A DNA stretch of 64,000 nucleotides, taken from Neptunitalea lumnitzerae. Lineage in GTDB: Bacteria; Bacteroidota; Bacteroidia; Flavobacteriales; Flavobacteriaceae. The DNA is taken from contig NZ_BRVO01000001.1 of NCBI RefSeq assembly GCF_027924185.1, positions 930,001 through 994,000 on the forward strand, read 5' to 3'. The notes beneath the pieces were generated by a model that was given only the letters and a program-made list of their open reading frames with translations, was not told the DNA's origin and did no database searches. Position numbers and translations under genes: made by a program. Below, piece after piece: positions 41,358-50,753 of this stretch (position 1 is its first letter; each line of letters begins with the position of its first letter).

Positions 41358-42107
41358 ATGAAAGTGAAAACAATTTTGGTTTCTCAGCCGGAACCTAAAG
41401 TAGAGCACTCACCATATTCTCAATTAGAAGAGAAGCAAAAAGTAAAAATTGATTTCAGACCTTTTATTCACGTCGAAGGAGTAGACGCCAAAGACGTAAG
41501 ACATCAGAAAATTGATTTGGCTAACTTTACTGCTATAATACTTACCAGTAGAAATTCTGTAGATCACTTTTTTAGAGTTGCAGAAGAAATGAGATTCAAG
41601 GTGCCTGATAGCATGAAGTATTTTTGTCAATCGGAAGCAGTGGCTTATTATTTACAAAAATACGTGGTGTACCGTAAGAGAAAAATTTATGTAGGGAAAA
41701 GAAACTTTACAGAATTAGCTCCATTAATTAAAAAGTATAAAGACGAGAAGTTTTTATTACCTTCTTCAGACATACTTAAGTCTGATGTTCCTGATACGTT
41801 AGATAGTTTAAAGGTAAACTGGACACGCGGAGTTTTTTATAAAACTGTGGTAAGTGACTTATCTGACTTAAAAGATGTGTATTATGATATACTTGCATTT
41901 TTTAGTCCATCAGGTATTGAATCTTTATTTAAGAATTTCCCTGATTTTCAGCAAAACAATACACGTATAGCGGTATTTGGTAATACTACACAAAAAGCTG
42001 CCGAAGAAGCAGGTTTGCGTATAGATATTTTAGCACCAACACCAGATACACCATCTATGACAATGGCTTTAGAGAAGTATATTGTTGAGGTGAACGGTAA
42101 AAAATAA
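41358..42107 (+). CDS. hemD: Uroporphyrinogen-III synthase
   Basis: A 249-residue enzyme that cyclises hydroxymethylbilane with D-ring inversion in tetrapyrrole synthesis. Sequence conservation is low in this family, but the two-lobed pattern is clear: ILVSQPEP at the start, FTAIILTSRNSVDHFF (about 56-71), and ILAFFSPSGIESLFKNF (about 180-196) followed by IAVFGNTTQKAAEEAGL and APTPDTPSM. Co-transcribed with DUF4271. A hairpin at 42121-42150 separates it from the convergent pckA. Confidence 0.9.
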   Translation: MKVKTILVSQPEPKVEHSPYSQLEEKQKVKIDFRPFIHVEGVDAKDVRHQKIDLANFTAIILTSRNSVDHFFRVAEEMRFKVPDSMKYFCQSEAVAYYLQKYVVYRKRKIYVGKRNFTELAPLIKKYKDEKFLLPSSDILKSDVPDTLDSLKVNWTRGVFYKTVVSDLSDLKDVYYDILAFFSPSGIESLFKNFPDFQQNNTRIAVFGNTTQKAAEEAGLRIDILAPTPDTPSMTMALEKYIVEVNGKK

Positions 42108-42120
42108 TTTTATATAGGTA

Positions 42121-42150
42121 TTCAAAAGGGCTAACGAAAGCCCTTTTGAA
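42121..42150. terminator. Hairpin between convergent hemD and pckA
   Basis: A perfect 12-bp stem (TTCAAAAGGGCT, 42121-42132, with 42139-42150) has an AACGAA loop. It has T/A-rich flanks on both sides but no long T-run, and may act in both directions. Confidence 0.7.
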
Positions 42151-42188
42151 TTAACCTTACTAACTAACTACGGTAAATAAAACTAAAA

Positions 42189-43793
42189 TTATCTTGGTGC
42201 TCCTGCTAATATTTCGTTATTAGCATAGTCTTCAAATTTCTTGAAATTTTCTTTAAAGGCATCAGCCAATTGATGTGCCTTCTTGTAATACCCTTCATCA
42301 TTGTTCCAGGTTTGTCTTGGGCTTAATACCTCGTCTGGTACATTAGGACAAGAATTAGGTAGTGCTACCCCAAATACAGAATGTATACGGTAATCTCTAT
42401 CGTTAATATCTCCTAAGTCTCCATTCATTGCCGCAGTGATCATGGCACGGGTATATTTAAGTTTCATACGGTGTCCTACTCCGTAAGGTCCACCTGTCCA
42501 ACCTGTGTTTACTAGCCAAACATTAACGCCTGTTTCTTTCATTTTAGCAATTAACATTTCTGCGTATACGGTTGGGTGTAAGGGCATAAATGGTGCTCCA
42601 AAACAAGCAGAAAAGCTTGGTACAGGTTCATTAATACCTTCTTCTGTTCCTGCAACTTTAGCAGTGTACCCAGATATAAAGTGGTATGCTGCCTGTCCTG
42701 GTGTTAGTTTAGAAATAGGAGGTAACACACCAAAAGCATCTGCTGTTAAGAAAAAGATGTTCTTTGGGTTTTCTCCAATAGAAGGAATTTGAATATTTTC
42801 AATATGTTCAATTGGGTAGCTTACACGTGTGTTTTGTGTAATAGAAGTATCTTCAAAATCTACGGAACCGTCAGATTTTAAAATTACATTCTCTAGGATA
42901 GCGCCTTTTTTTATAGCGTGGAATATTTCGGGCTCTTTTTCTTCCGATAGGTCAATTACCTTAGCGTAACAGCCACCTTCAAAATTAAACACGGTATTTT
43001 CTGGTGTCCAACCATGCTCATCATCTCCAATAAGTTTTCTGTCTGGGTCGGCAGATAGCGTAGTTTTACCTGTACCAGAAAGTCCAAAGAAAATAGCGGT
43101 GTCACCTTCTTTACCAACATTAGCACTACAGTGCATAGGGAAGGTTTCTTTTTCTACGGGTAGTATAAAGTTTAAGGCAGAGAAAATACCTTTTTTAATT
43201 TCCCCAGTGTACCCCGTGCCACCAATTAATGCAATCTTTTTAGTAAAGTTAAGAATAGCAAAATTATGTTGTCTAGTACCATCTACGGCTGGGTCTGCTT
43301 TAAATTCAGGAGCGTTGATTACAGTCCAATCTGCCTCAAAACTTTCAAGCTCTTCATTGGTAGGTCTTAAAAACATATTATAAGCAAACATATTACTCCA
43401 AGGGTAATCTGTTATAACTCTAATATTCATTTTGTAACTAGGGTCTGCACAAGCGTAGGCATCTCTAACGTAAACTTCTTTTTCAGAAAGGTATGCGGTT
43501 ACTTTATCGTATAATTTGTCAAAGGCATCACTTTCAAAAGGAATATTAATGGAACCCCACCATACCTTATCTTTAGTAACATCATCTTTTACAATAAAAC
43601 GATCTTTAGGTGATCTACCGGTAAATTCTCCAGTGTTAATTGCTAGGGTACCATTGTTTGTTTCTACTCCCAAACCTTTTTCAATGGTAATCGCTTGCAG
43701 TTCTTCAGGACTTAATTGATACTGTGCTTTAGCCTTGTTAATTCCTAAATATTCTAAGGAAATAACAGAGGGCATACTGCTTGTGTTTGCCAT
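42189..43793 (-). CDS. pckA: Phosphoenolpyruvate carboxykinase (ATP)
   Basis: A 534-residue enzyme from the ATG at 43793 (the longer frame adds 15 leader residues). It converts oxaloacetate and ATP to phosphoenolpyruvate, the entry step of gluconeogenesis. Motifs seen are the kinase-1a P-loop GLSGTGKTTLSADP (about 234-247), NTGEFTGRSPKDRF near the N-terminus (oxaloacetate arginine), FPMHCSANVG (metal histidine), and the adenine-binding NTRVSYPIEHI. A promoter (43827-43854) precedes it. Confidence 0.97.
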   Translation of the reverse strand: MANTSSMPSVISLEYLGINKAKAQYQLSPEELQAITIEKGLGVETNNGTLAINTGEFTGRSPKDRFIVKDDVTKDKVWWGSINIPFESDAFDKLYDKVTAYLSEKEVYVRDAYACADPSYKMNIRVITDYPWSNMFAYNMFLRPTNEELESFEADWTVINAPEFKADPAVDGTRQHNFAILNFTKKIALIGGTGYTGEIKKGIFSALNFILPVEKETFPMHCSANVGKEGDTAIFFGLSGTGKTTLSADPDRKLIGDDEHGWTPENTVFNFEGGCYAKVIDLSEEKEPEIFHAIKKGAILENVILKSDGSVDFEDTSITQNTRVSYPIEHIENIQIPSIGENPKNIFFLTADAFGVLPPISKLTPGQAAYHFISGYTAKVAGTEEGINEPVPSFSACFGAPFMPLHPTVYAEMLIAKMKETGVNVWLVNTGWTGGPYGVGHRMKLKYTRAMITAAMNGDLGDINDRDYRIHSVFGVALPNSCPNVPDEVLSPRQTWNNDEGYYKKAHQLADAFKENFKKFEDYANNEILAGAPR

Positions 43794-43826
43794 AATATAC
43801 TTGTTTGTTGTGTTTATGTTGTTAAA

Positions 43827-43854
43827 CAAATTTAGCAATAAAACATAACTACAA
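43827..43854 (-). promoter_or_regulatory. Promoter of pckA
   Basis: On the minus strand, TTG (43854-43852), a 17-base spacer and TAAATTTG (43834-43827) fit the flavobacterial consensus. The box lies 34 bases before the ATG at 43793. Confidence 0.65.
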
Positions 43855-43885
43855 CGTTTTAAATTGGCATTTTCCTGCTATTTTG

Positions 43886-44269
43886 CTATCTATAGTCTTT
43901 AAAACTGAGTGCAAATAAGCCCCAACCAACAATCATGGCCACACCACCTAAAGGGGTTATAGGACCTATAAAACTAATATTAAATGGTATAAAGTTTTTA
44001 AAAGTTAATAGGTATATAGATCCTGAAAAAAGTAGCACACCTGTAAGCATGAAAATGAAAATTTTCTTCTGTTTGCTTGCAGGTATCTTAGCTAAACCTA
44101 CAGCTAAAAGTGCTAATGCATGATACATTTGGTAGGTAACTCCGGTTTTAAAACTCTCTACTTGTTCAGGGGTTACTAATTTTTTCAATCCGTGGGCACC
44201 AAAAGCACCAAGTACAACAGCGATTAGGCCTAAAAATGCTGCGGTGGCTAATATTTTTCCAGTTTTCAT
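43886..44269 (-). CDS. DUF423 small membrane protein (second copy)
   Basis: A 127-residue membrane protein with four hydrophobic segments and the same signatures as the gene at 21187: VVLGAFGAHGLKKLVTPEQVESFKTGVTYQMYHALALL and GPITPLGGVAMIVGWGLF. The two copies are clearly paralogous but diverged in the middle. The function is unknown. Confidence 0.9.
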   Translation of the reverse strand: MKTGKILATAAFLGLIAVVLGAFGAHGLKKLVTPEQVESFKTGVTYQMYHALALLAVGLAKIPASKQKKIFIFMLTGVLLFSGSIYLLTFKNFIPFNISFIGPITPLGGVAMIVGWGLFALSFKDYR

Positions 44270-44359
44270 ATTTTAGAAATATAACAATTCATTAAATTTA
44301 AAGATACTTTTATAACAATTAGTAGCTTACCGTGCTAAGTTACATAAGATTACTTATTT

Positions 44360-45733
44360 ATGATGAGATCAGTTTTAGTTTTTGGAGCGGGCAAATCAAC
44401 CACGTATTTATTTAAATACCTTGTAGGTAAAGCTTTAGAGGAAGATTTACAGATTTGCATTGCCGATAAAAATTTTGAAAATATTTTACCAGAAATAAAA
44501 AGTAGTGAATATGTAGTACTAAAAACACTAGATATTCAAGACGAAGCTAAAGTGGAAGCCTTGGTACAAGAGGCGTCTATAGTTATTTCAATGCTACCCG
44601 CTTTTCTTCATATTATAGTAGCCAAATGCTGTTTAGCGTACGGGAAAGATTTAGTAACAGCCTCTTACATAAGTGATGAAATGAAACAACTGGAGGGGAG
44701 TGTAAAAGAAAAAGGTTTAACCTTTTTAAATGAGGTTGGTCTAGACCCCGGGATAGACCATATGAGTGCTATGGAGATAGTAGACGATATTCAAAAGCAA
44801 GGAGGAGAGGTGCTGTTATTTGAATCTTTTTGTGGTGGTTTATTAGCGCCTGAAAGTGATACCAACCTTTGGAATTATAAATTTACGTGGAACCCTAGAA
44901 ATGTGGTGTTAGCAGGGCAAGGAGGTGCAGCTAAATTTATACAAGAAGGTACCTATAAGTATATACCTTACCATAAATTATTTAGAAGAACGGAGTTTTT
45001 AGAAATTGAAGGCTTTGGTAGTTTTGAGGCTTATGCAAATAGAGATTCTTTAAAATATAGATCGGTTTACGGGTTAGATAATATTTTAACCTTTTACCGA
45101 GGTACCATACGTAGAGTTGGTTTTTCAAGGGCTTGGAATTTGTTTGTGCAATTGGGTATGACAGATGATAGTTATACAATAGAAAACTCTGAACATATGA
45201 GTTATAGAGATTTTCTTAATTTGTTTTTAGCCTATTCACCTACAGATTCTGTAGAGCTTAAATTAAGACATTATTTAAAGATAGATCAAGACGATGTGGT
45301 TTGGCAAAAATTGGTTGAGTTAGATGTGTTTAGTACTTTTAAAAAGATAGGAATTAAAAATGCTACACCTGCCCAAGCATTACAAAGTATCTTACAAGAT
45401 AGTTGGAAATTAAGTCCGGATGATAAAGATATGATAGTGATGTATCACAAAATAGGCTACGAAATTTACGGAGAACGTAAGCAAATCGATGCCCATATGG
45501 TGGTAACGGGTACAGATGCTGCCTATACTGCAATGGCTAAAACGGTTGGGTTACCATTGGGTATTTCTGCTTTGTTGGTGTTAAATAAGAAGATTACAGA
45601 AACTGGTGTTTTACTACCTATAAATAGAAATATATACGAGCCTGTTTTAAAAGAATTGAAAGCACAAGGCATTTCATTTACGCATAAAGAGGTGGCTTAC
45701 ATGGGATATAATCCTAACAACGTTTTTGGATAA
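44360..45733 (+). CDS. Saccharopine dehydrogenase-family protein
   Basis: A 457-residue enzyme with an N-terminal Rossmann fold (VLVFGAGKSTTYLFKYL, about 5-21), VISMLPAFLHIIVAKCCL near 75-95, LNEVGLDPGIDHMSAMEIVDDI near 122-143, and FESFCGGLLAPESDTNLWNYKFTWNPRNVVLAGQGGA, the substrate-binding segment of saccharopine reductases. It is therefore a candidate for lysine catabolism through saccharopine (glutamate-forming type). The Lrp-family regulator 133 bases downstream may control it. The match is closest to the LYS9-like branch, but the reaction direction is inferred. Confidence 0.88.
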   Translation: MMRSVLVFGAGKSTTYLFKYLVGKALEEDLQICIADKNFENILPEIKSSEYVVLKTLDIQDEAKVEALVQEASIVISMLPAFLHIIVAKCCLAYGKDLVTASYISDEMKQLEGSVKEKGLTFLNEVGLDPGIDHMSAMEIVDDIQKQGGEVLLFESFCGGLLAPESDTNLWNYKFTWNPRNVVLAGQGGAAKFIQEGTYKYIPYHKLFRRTEFLEIEGFGSFEAYANRDSLKYRSVYGLDNILTFYRGTIRRVGFSRAWNLFVQLGMTDDSYTIENSEHMSYRDFLNLFLAYSPTDSVELKLRHYLKIDQDDVVWQKLVELDVFSTFKKIGIKNATPAQALQSILQDSWKLSPDDKDMIVMYHKIGYEIYGERKQIDAHMVVTGTDAAYTAMAKTVGLPLGISALLVLNKKITETGVLLPINRNIYEPVLKELKAQGISFTHKEVAYMGYNPNNVFG

Positions 45734-45866
45734 TTATAATTTGTACTAGCCTGAAATGCATTTTATTAGAAAAAGGGTGGCTTAAAATACTATTTTCTTA
45801 ATTATTCTTAAAGGTGTTTCATTATTAAATTAAATATGTATTTTTGGTTTCAAATGAGAATACAAA

Positions 45867-46337
45867 ATGAAGTCTGAAAAAAATACTGTAACCATTGACG
45901 GGATTGATAAAAAGATTCTGAGATATTTAATGGACGATGCTAGAAAGCCTATTTTAGAAATAGCCAGAAAAATTGGTATATCGGGTGCGGCAATACACCA
46001 AAGACTTCGAAAGTTAGAGCAAAGTGGCTTGCTAGCCGGTTCTAAGTTTGTTATTAATCCAAGAGTTTTAGGGTATTCTACCATGGCCTTTGTGGGTATT
46101 TATTTAGATAAAGCTATGAGAAACCCAGAGGCGGTGAAAGTGCTTAAAGATATTCCAGAGGTTCTAGAATGTCATTATACAACAGGTAATTGGAGTATTC
46201 TTATAAAACTACTATGCAAAGATAATGAGCACCTAATGAATGTGCTTAATCATAAAATACAAAGTATAGACGGAGTTTCGCGTACAGAAACTTTTATTTC
46301 CTTAAATCAGCAAATAGATAGGCAAATAGGTATTTAA
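45867..46337 (+). CDS. Lrp/AsnC-family transcriptional regulator
   Basis: A 156-residue regulator. The N-terminal helix-turn-helix (about 8-60; IDKKILRYLMDDARKPILEIARKIGISGAAIHQRLRKLEQSGLL) is followed by a RAM ligand domain (about 72-152) with the usual GRY-like turn and ECHYTTGNWSILIKLLCKDNEHL. It probably responds to an amino acid; the saccharopine dehydrogenase gene upstream makes lysine a candidate. A TATTTTTG element (45839-45846) lies 20 bases before the ATG. Confidence 0.93.
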   Translation: MKSEKNTVTIDGIDKKILRYLMDDARKPILEIARKIGISGAAIHQRLRKLEQSGLLAGSKFVINPRVLGYSTMAFVGIYLDKAMRNPEAVKVLKDIPEVLECHYTTGNWSILIKLLCKDNEHLMNVLNHKIQSIDGVSRTETFISLNQQIDRQIGI

Positions 46338-46341
46338 TCAC

Positions 46342-46372
46342 TTGAAAGAACACGCCAAATCCATTATATTTG
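46342..46372 (+). promoter_or_regulatory. Promoter of tyrS
   Basis: TTG (46342-46344), a 20-base spacer and TATATTTG (46365-46372) fit the Bacteroidota consensus. The tyrS ATG is at 46394, giving a leader of about 15 bases. Confidence 0.75.
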
Positions 46373-46393
46373 CTGCTTCTTAAACACAGTATA

Positions 46394-47689
46394 ATGGCTA
46401 AAAATTTTGTTGAAGAACTTACATGGCGCGGAATGATTCATGATGCCATGCCGGGTACCGAAGAACATTTAATGGAGGGTATGAGAGCTGCTTACGTTGG
46501 TATAGACCCAACAGCTGACTCTTTACATATAGGACACCTAGTAGGGGTTATGATGTTAAAACATTTTCAGGAGTGTGGACACAAACCGTATGCTTTGGTG
46601 GGTGGTGCTACCGGTATGATTGGTGATCCATCTGGGAAATCTAACGAACGTAATTTGTTAGACGAAGAAACACTACGTCATAATCAGGATGCAATTAGAG
46701 AGCAACTTTCAAGATTTTTAGATTTTGATTCGGACGCACCAAATGCTGCTAAGCTGGTAAATAATTATGACTGGATGAAGAACTTCTCATTCTTGTCTTT
46801 TATTAGAGATGTAGGGAAGCATATTACCGTAAACTATATGATGTCTAAAGATTCTGTAAAAAAACGTTTGTCTTCTGAATCTGCAGAAGGGATGAGTTTT
46901 ACAGAGTTTACCTACCAGTTAGTACAAGGGTACGACTTTTTACATTTGTACAGAGATGCTGATTGTACTTTACAAATGGGAGGTAGTGACCAATGGGGTA
47001 ATATTACTACCGGTACCGAGCTTATTAGAAGAATTGGTGGTGGTAAGGCATATGCAATGACCTGCCCATTAATTACCAAAGCAGATGGTACTAAATTTGG
47101 TAAAACTGCAGGAGGTAATATTTGGTTAGATGCAGAGCGTACTTCACCTTATAAATTTTATCAATATTGGTTAAATACATCTGATGAAGATGCTGAGAAG
47201 TATATTAAAATTTTCACTTTCTTAGGGAAGGAAGAAATTGAAGCTTTAATAGCTGAACATAAAGAAGCGCCGCATATGCGTGCTTTACAGAAAAAATTAG
47301 CAGAAGAGGTAACTACTATGGTACACTCTGCTGATGAGTTAAGTAAGGCTCAAAAAGCATCTGATATTTTATTTGGTAAATCTACTTCTGAAGATTTAAA
47401 AGGGTTAGATGAAAAAACCTTTTTAGATGTTTTTGAAGGAGTACCACAAGCCGAGGTTGACATGGCTGATATTGAAGCTGGATTGGATATGATTGGTGCC
47501 TTAGCAGCTAAAACTGGCTTTTTAGATAGTAACGGAGCTGCAAGACGTGAGTTGAAGCAGAACGCTATTTCTGTAAATAAAGAGAAAGTAAAAGAAGAAT
47601 ATACCATTACAAAAGAAGATCTTATTAATAATAAGTTTGTGCTTTTGCAACGTGGTAAGAAAAACTATTATGTGTTAGTGGTAAAATAA
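46394..47689 (+). CDS. tyrS: Tyrosine--tRNA ligase
   Basis: A 431-residue class I synthetase, started at the ATG at 46394 (an upstream in-frame start overlaps the promoter and is rejected). Visible motifs are HIGHL (near 46), the tyrosine pocket with QGYDFLHLY and [11 protein letters not shown], and the KMSKS-like loop KFGKT. The C-terminal S4 RNA-binding domain (about 365-431) ends [27 protein letters not shown]. Essential for translation. Confidence 0.97.
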   Translation: MAKNFVEELTWRGMIHDAMPGTEEHLMEGMRAAYVGIDPTADSLHIGHLVGVMMLKHFQECGHKPYALVGGATGMIGDPSGKSNERNLLDEETLRHNQDAIREQLSRFLDFDSDAPNAAKLVNNYDWMKNFSFLSFIRDVGKHITVNYMMSKDSVKKRLSSESAEGMSFTEFTYQLVQGYDFLHLYRDADCTLQMGGSDQWGNITTGTELIRRIGGGKAYAMTCPLITKADGTKFGKTAGGNIWLDAERTSPYKFYQYWLNTSDEDAEKYIKIFTFLGKEEIEALIAEHKEAPHMRALQKKLAEEVTTMVHSADELSKAQKASDILFGKSTSEDLKGLDEKTFLDVFEGVPQAEVDMADIEAGLDMIGALAAKTGFLDSNGAARRELKQNAISVNKEKVKEEYTITKEDLINNKFVLLQRGKKNYYVLVVK

Positions 47690-47796
47690 GTTCGCTAACT
47701 TATAGCTGTTTTAGAATAAGTTTGTAAAGCATTTAATTCTTTTATAGCGTAAAATAAATAGCAGAGTCTTGTGTTTATACGCAAGACTTTGTTGTT

Positions 47797-48774
47797 TTAT
47801 AAAACCATTAGATTACAACCTCTGATATCTGAATTATCAAAACGGCCAATTACTTCAAAAGAACCATTAGGGTATACTTTTCCTAAGTCTTGTGTGGCTA
47901 TAAAAGAGCACGAATTAATATTGGCAAGGTCTATTACGTTAATACCTCCGTTTTTCCCATTCGGTAATATAGTTAAAGCGTCTTCAGTATCTCGGGTTAA
48001 AATTTTCATCCAGGGAGGGCATTCAAATATACCATCTCCTTTAGAGTAGCCTTGAGCAAGTAATTCTGTCATACCATATTCTGAGTGGATGTGCTTTACG
48101 CCAAATCCGTTGCTTAGTACTTCATGTAGCTCTTTTCTAATCATTTCTTTGCGTTTTCCTTTCATGCCTCCGGTTTCCATGATAATGGTATTTTTCAATT
48201 CAAAATCATAGCTTTCAATAAGGTCTAGTAATGCAAAGGAAACTCCTATTAGTAACACTTTTTGCCCGCTGTTGTCTAAAGCAATTAGCTTGTCTTTAAG
48301 TTCTTTTAAATTATGTAAATAAAAGCCGCTATTAGGGTTGTTACTTTGTTTTATAAGATCATCTACCATGTAGATAAGAGAAGAGCCTGTACGCTCTAAA
48401 TATGACGGTAATAAGGCAAGTACGGCGTACTCTTCAATGGCACCATAGAAGTAATGAAACCCTTTTCTAAAACTTTCTTCGTAAACGCTTACATCAGTAA
48501 CCATGTGTTTGCTAGTAGTACTGCCTGTAGTTCCGCTACTGGTAAATGTTATCTCTACTGGGTTTATGGAGGCTAATACCGCATGCGATTTAAAAAATTG
48601 GATAGGTAAAAAAGGTATTTTTTCTACACTATCAATACTTACAGGGTTGGTGTTTAAAAGATTACAAAACAACCTATATACTTTGTTGTGTGTATACTGG
48701 TGGTTAAAAACCTTTAGTGCAGCAACTTTAAAATCAGTTTCATTTTTTATATCAAATATAAAATCGGTATTCAT
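47797..48774 (-). CDS. LuxE/PaaK-type acyl-activating enzyme
   Basis: A 325-residue protein of the LuxE acyl-protein synthetase branch of adenylate-forming enzymes. It shows the P-loop-like TFTSSGTTGSTTSKHMV (about 79-95), KNTIIMETGGMKGKRKEMIRKEL (about 192-214), the aromatic HSEYGMTELLAQGY motif (about 226-239) and a short C-terminus ending IGRFDNSDIRGCNLMVL. It activates a carboxylic acid with ATP and passes it to a carrier or protein. No lux reductase or fatty-acid operon is next to it, so the substrate is open. The GRFDNSDIRGC end resembles proteins found near flavobacterial lipid or pigment genes. Confidence 0.88.
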   Translation of the reverse strand: MNTDFIFDIKNETDFKVAALKVFNHQYTHNKVYRLFCNLLNTNPVSIDSVEKIPFLPIQFFKSHAVLASINPVEITFTSSGTTGSTTSKHMVTDVSVYEESFRKGFHYFYGAIEEYAVLALLPSYLERTGSSLIYMVDDLIKQSNNPNSGFYLHNLKELKDKLIALDNSGQKVLLIGVSFALLDLIESYDFELKNTIIMETGGMKGKRKEMIRKELHEVLSNGFGVKHIHSEYGMTELLAQGYSKGDGIFECPPWMKILTRDTEDALTILPNGKNGGINVIDLANINSCSFIATQDLGKVYPNGSFEVIGRFDNSDIRGCNLMVL

Positions 48775-48811
48775 GTATTGTCAACTTAGAAAAATCAAAA
48801 TTACATAAAAT

Positions 48812-48842
48812 AAAAAAGCTCTCTGTAATAGAGAGCTTTTTT
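48812..48842 (-). terminator. Terminator between the T9SS protein and the LuxE-like gene
   Basis: A perfect 13-bp stem (AAAAAAGCTCTCT, 48812-48824, with 48830-48842) has a GTAAT loop. The A-run side gives a U-run in both directions. It ends the leftward gene at 48861. Confidence 0.9.
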
Positions 48843-48860
48843 GTTATAAGGTAGGGTGAC

Positions 48861-50495
48861 TTACTTAATAACTAATTTTTGAGTAGTAGAAGCAGCACCT
48901 TGAGTAATCTGTAAAATGTAAACACCTCTTTGTAAAGCAGAAACATTAACAGTATTGTTAGTAACTGTTTTGTTTACAACTTGTTTTCCTAAAAGGTCAT
49001 AAATTTGAACATTCATATCTGTTGCAACAGTACTAGAAATGTGTAAAGTACCGTTAGTAACAGGGTTAGGATATACTTTAAAAGTTACATTGTTGAATGT
49101 ATCATTAGCTAACATAAAGTCAGATAAGCTACGAGCATAAACTTGAGGAGATCCATTATATTCTGAAACTAAAACTTGTAAGTTATTAGCAGTGTAAGGA
49201 ATTACTTCACCAATATAATCAGCTTCAGAGAAGTTAGTTCTGAAAGTAATAGCAGATCCATCATTAATAGTATAGTTGCTAGAAGAAGCAAATGTAGCAG
49301 ATCCGTCAGCATCAGTAAAAGTCACATTACTAATAGAAACTAGCATAGACTCGTACATATCCCAATCAGTTAATAATGTAGCAATATCTATAGAGGTAGG
49401 AGTTATAGGAGTTCCTGCAGTTGTGCTAGGATCTTCAGTAGGGATAAGTTCTAATACTCCGTTATAGTCTAAAAGTGTACCTGTTAAATCTGAAACTACA
49501 TCACCTTCAATCATTGTAGAAAGTACAGAACTACCAGCATCCCAAATTAAAATACCACCAGTAGTATCTTCAAGGTATATTTGAGTACCAGCCGAAATAA
49601 CTCTACTATAAGTAACAACAGGAGTACTTTGTAATTCGTAAATAGTAGTAGTACTGTTGTCATTTGCAAAAGCAGCTTTTAAAGCAGCAATGTCAGCTAT
49701 TTGAGTAGCACCAGTTGTAACAGTGAAACTAACAGAAGCAGTAACAGCAGGGCTTAATGGGTTATGGTTATTATCTACTAATTCCATATCAACTGTATGA
49801 GAACCATCCGTTAATCCTGTAAGCGCAATAGAGTTTAAATCGTACTGCATAACAGTAGCGCCACCGTCTATTGTGTAGTGAATGTGTCCGTCGCCAGATC
49901 CGTTAGCTACAGCAAAGTTAGCTACTGTAAATTCGATAGTAACGTCACCAGAAGTTATTAAATCTCCGTCAGTAGGGTTTGTTATAGCTAAAGATGGAGT
50001 AGACTGTGCTATTACAGTGTAATTGTCAACAATAATGTTAGAGCTAGTTGTAAAAGTATCAGTGTCGTAAAATCTAAGACCTACTTCAATTGATGCATCA
50101 GCCGTAGCTGTAAATTCATGGGTAATGGTTTGCCAAGTACCTACTAAAGCAGGGTCTGAGTAAGAATAATAACCATCAACATAAAGTCTTGCTCTAGAAT
50201 CTGCGTCTACTTGATAAATATCAACAGATACTACATAAGTAGTACCAGCTACAATGTCAACTGTTTGTCTAAAGTCGGTATTACCTTGCGTAGCTGTAGT
50301 AACTTCAAAGTTAGCAGCATAAGTACCCTGACTTACAGTACTAGTTTCTTGAGTGATTGTTGTACCAGACTCAGATGTCCAAGTGTCTAGAACTCCACCT
50401 GTCCAACTTTCGAAATCGCCATTAACAGCAATATCCTGAGCGAAAGAAACAGTAGTTACTAATAATAATAAAAATAATGAGTAGATTTTTTTCAT
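48861..50495 (-). CDS. Secreted multi-domain protein with a type IX secretion sorting domain
   Basis: A 544-residue protein. It has a signal peptide (cleavage near SFAQ, about residue 19), then a jelly-roll carbohydrate-binding-like domain (about 22-160; VNGDFESWTGG...IIVDNYTV), an Ig-like segment (about 165-260), a DUF5689/OB-fold-like region (about 265-465; QIYLEDTTGGILIWDAGS) and a T9SS type A C-terminal domain (about 470-544; VYPNPVTNGTLHISS...QKLVIK). No catalytic site was recognised. The OB-fold part resembles the DUF5689 lipoprotein at 13944, hinting at a nucleic-acid- or polysaccharide-binding role. A TACTTTTG box lies upstream (50534-50527). Confidence 0.88.
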   Translation of the reverse strand: MKKIYSLFLLLLVTTVSFAQDIAVNGDFESWTGGVLDTWTSESGTTITQETSTVSQGTYAANFEVTTATQGNTDFRQTVDIVAGTTYVVSVDIYQVDADSRARLYVDGYYSYSDPALVGTWQTITHEFTATADASIEVGLRFYDTDTFTTSSNIIVDNYTVIAQSTPSLAITNPTDGDLITSGDVTIEFTVANFAVANGSGDGHIHYTIDGGATVMQYDLNSIALTGLTDGSHTVDMELVDNNHNPLSPAVTASVSFTVTTGATQIADIAALKAAFANDNSTTTIYELQSTPVVTYSRVISAGTQIYLEDTTGGILIWDAGSSVLSTMIEGDVVSDLTGTLLDYNGVLELIPTEDPSTTAGTPITPTSIDIATLLTDWDMYESMLVSISNVTFTDADGSATFASSSNYTINDGSAITFRTNFSEADYIGEVIPYTANNLQVLVSEYNGSPQVYARSLSDFMLANDTFNNVTFKVYPNPVTNGTLHISSTVATDMNVQIYDLLGKQVVNKTVTNNTVNVSALQRGVYILQITQGAASTTQKLVIK

Positions 50496-50753
50496 AGTAT
50501 AATGAAATTTTAAAAATTTTTGTATTCAAAAGTACTAAAATGTAACATGATACCTTTTATATGCCGTGCGTTTTAACGATTTGATAACAATATTTGTAGG
50601 TTTCAACTTATCTGCTTTCAAATTGTTATTCAGATAGGCGAGTTTTGCAAGTTTAATTTAATGTTGTCTTTCTAAAAAGAAATAGTTAACCCAAGTTAAA
50701 TTTTAATATTATATTTACTTTTGGTCAACTTTTATAATAGAAAGAGCAACATT

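Noticed and set aside
42505-43383. Open frames antisense to pckA
   Set aside because: They lie wholly inside a conserved housekeeping gene and have no promoter, ribosome-binding site or recognisable domain.
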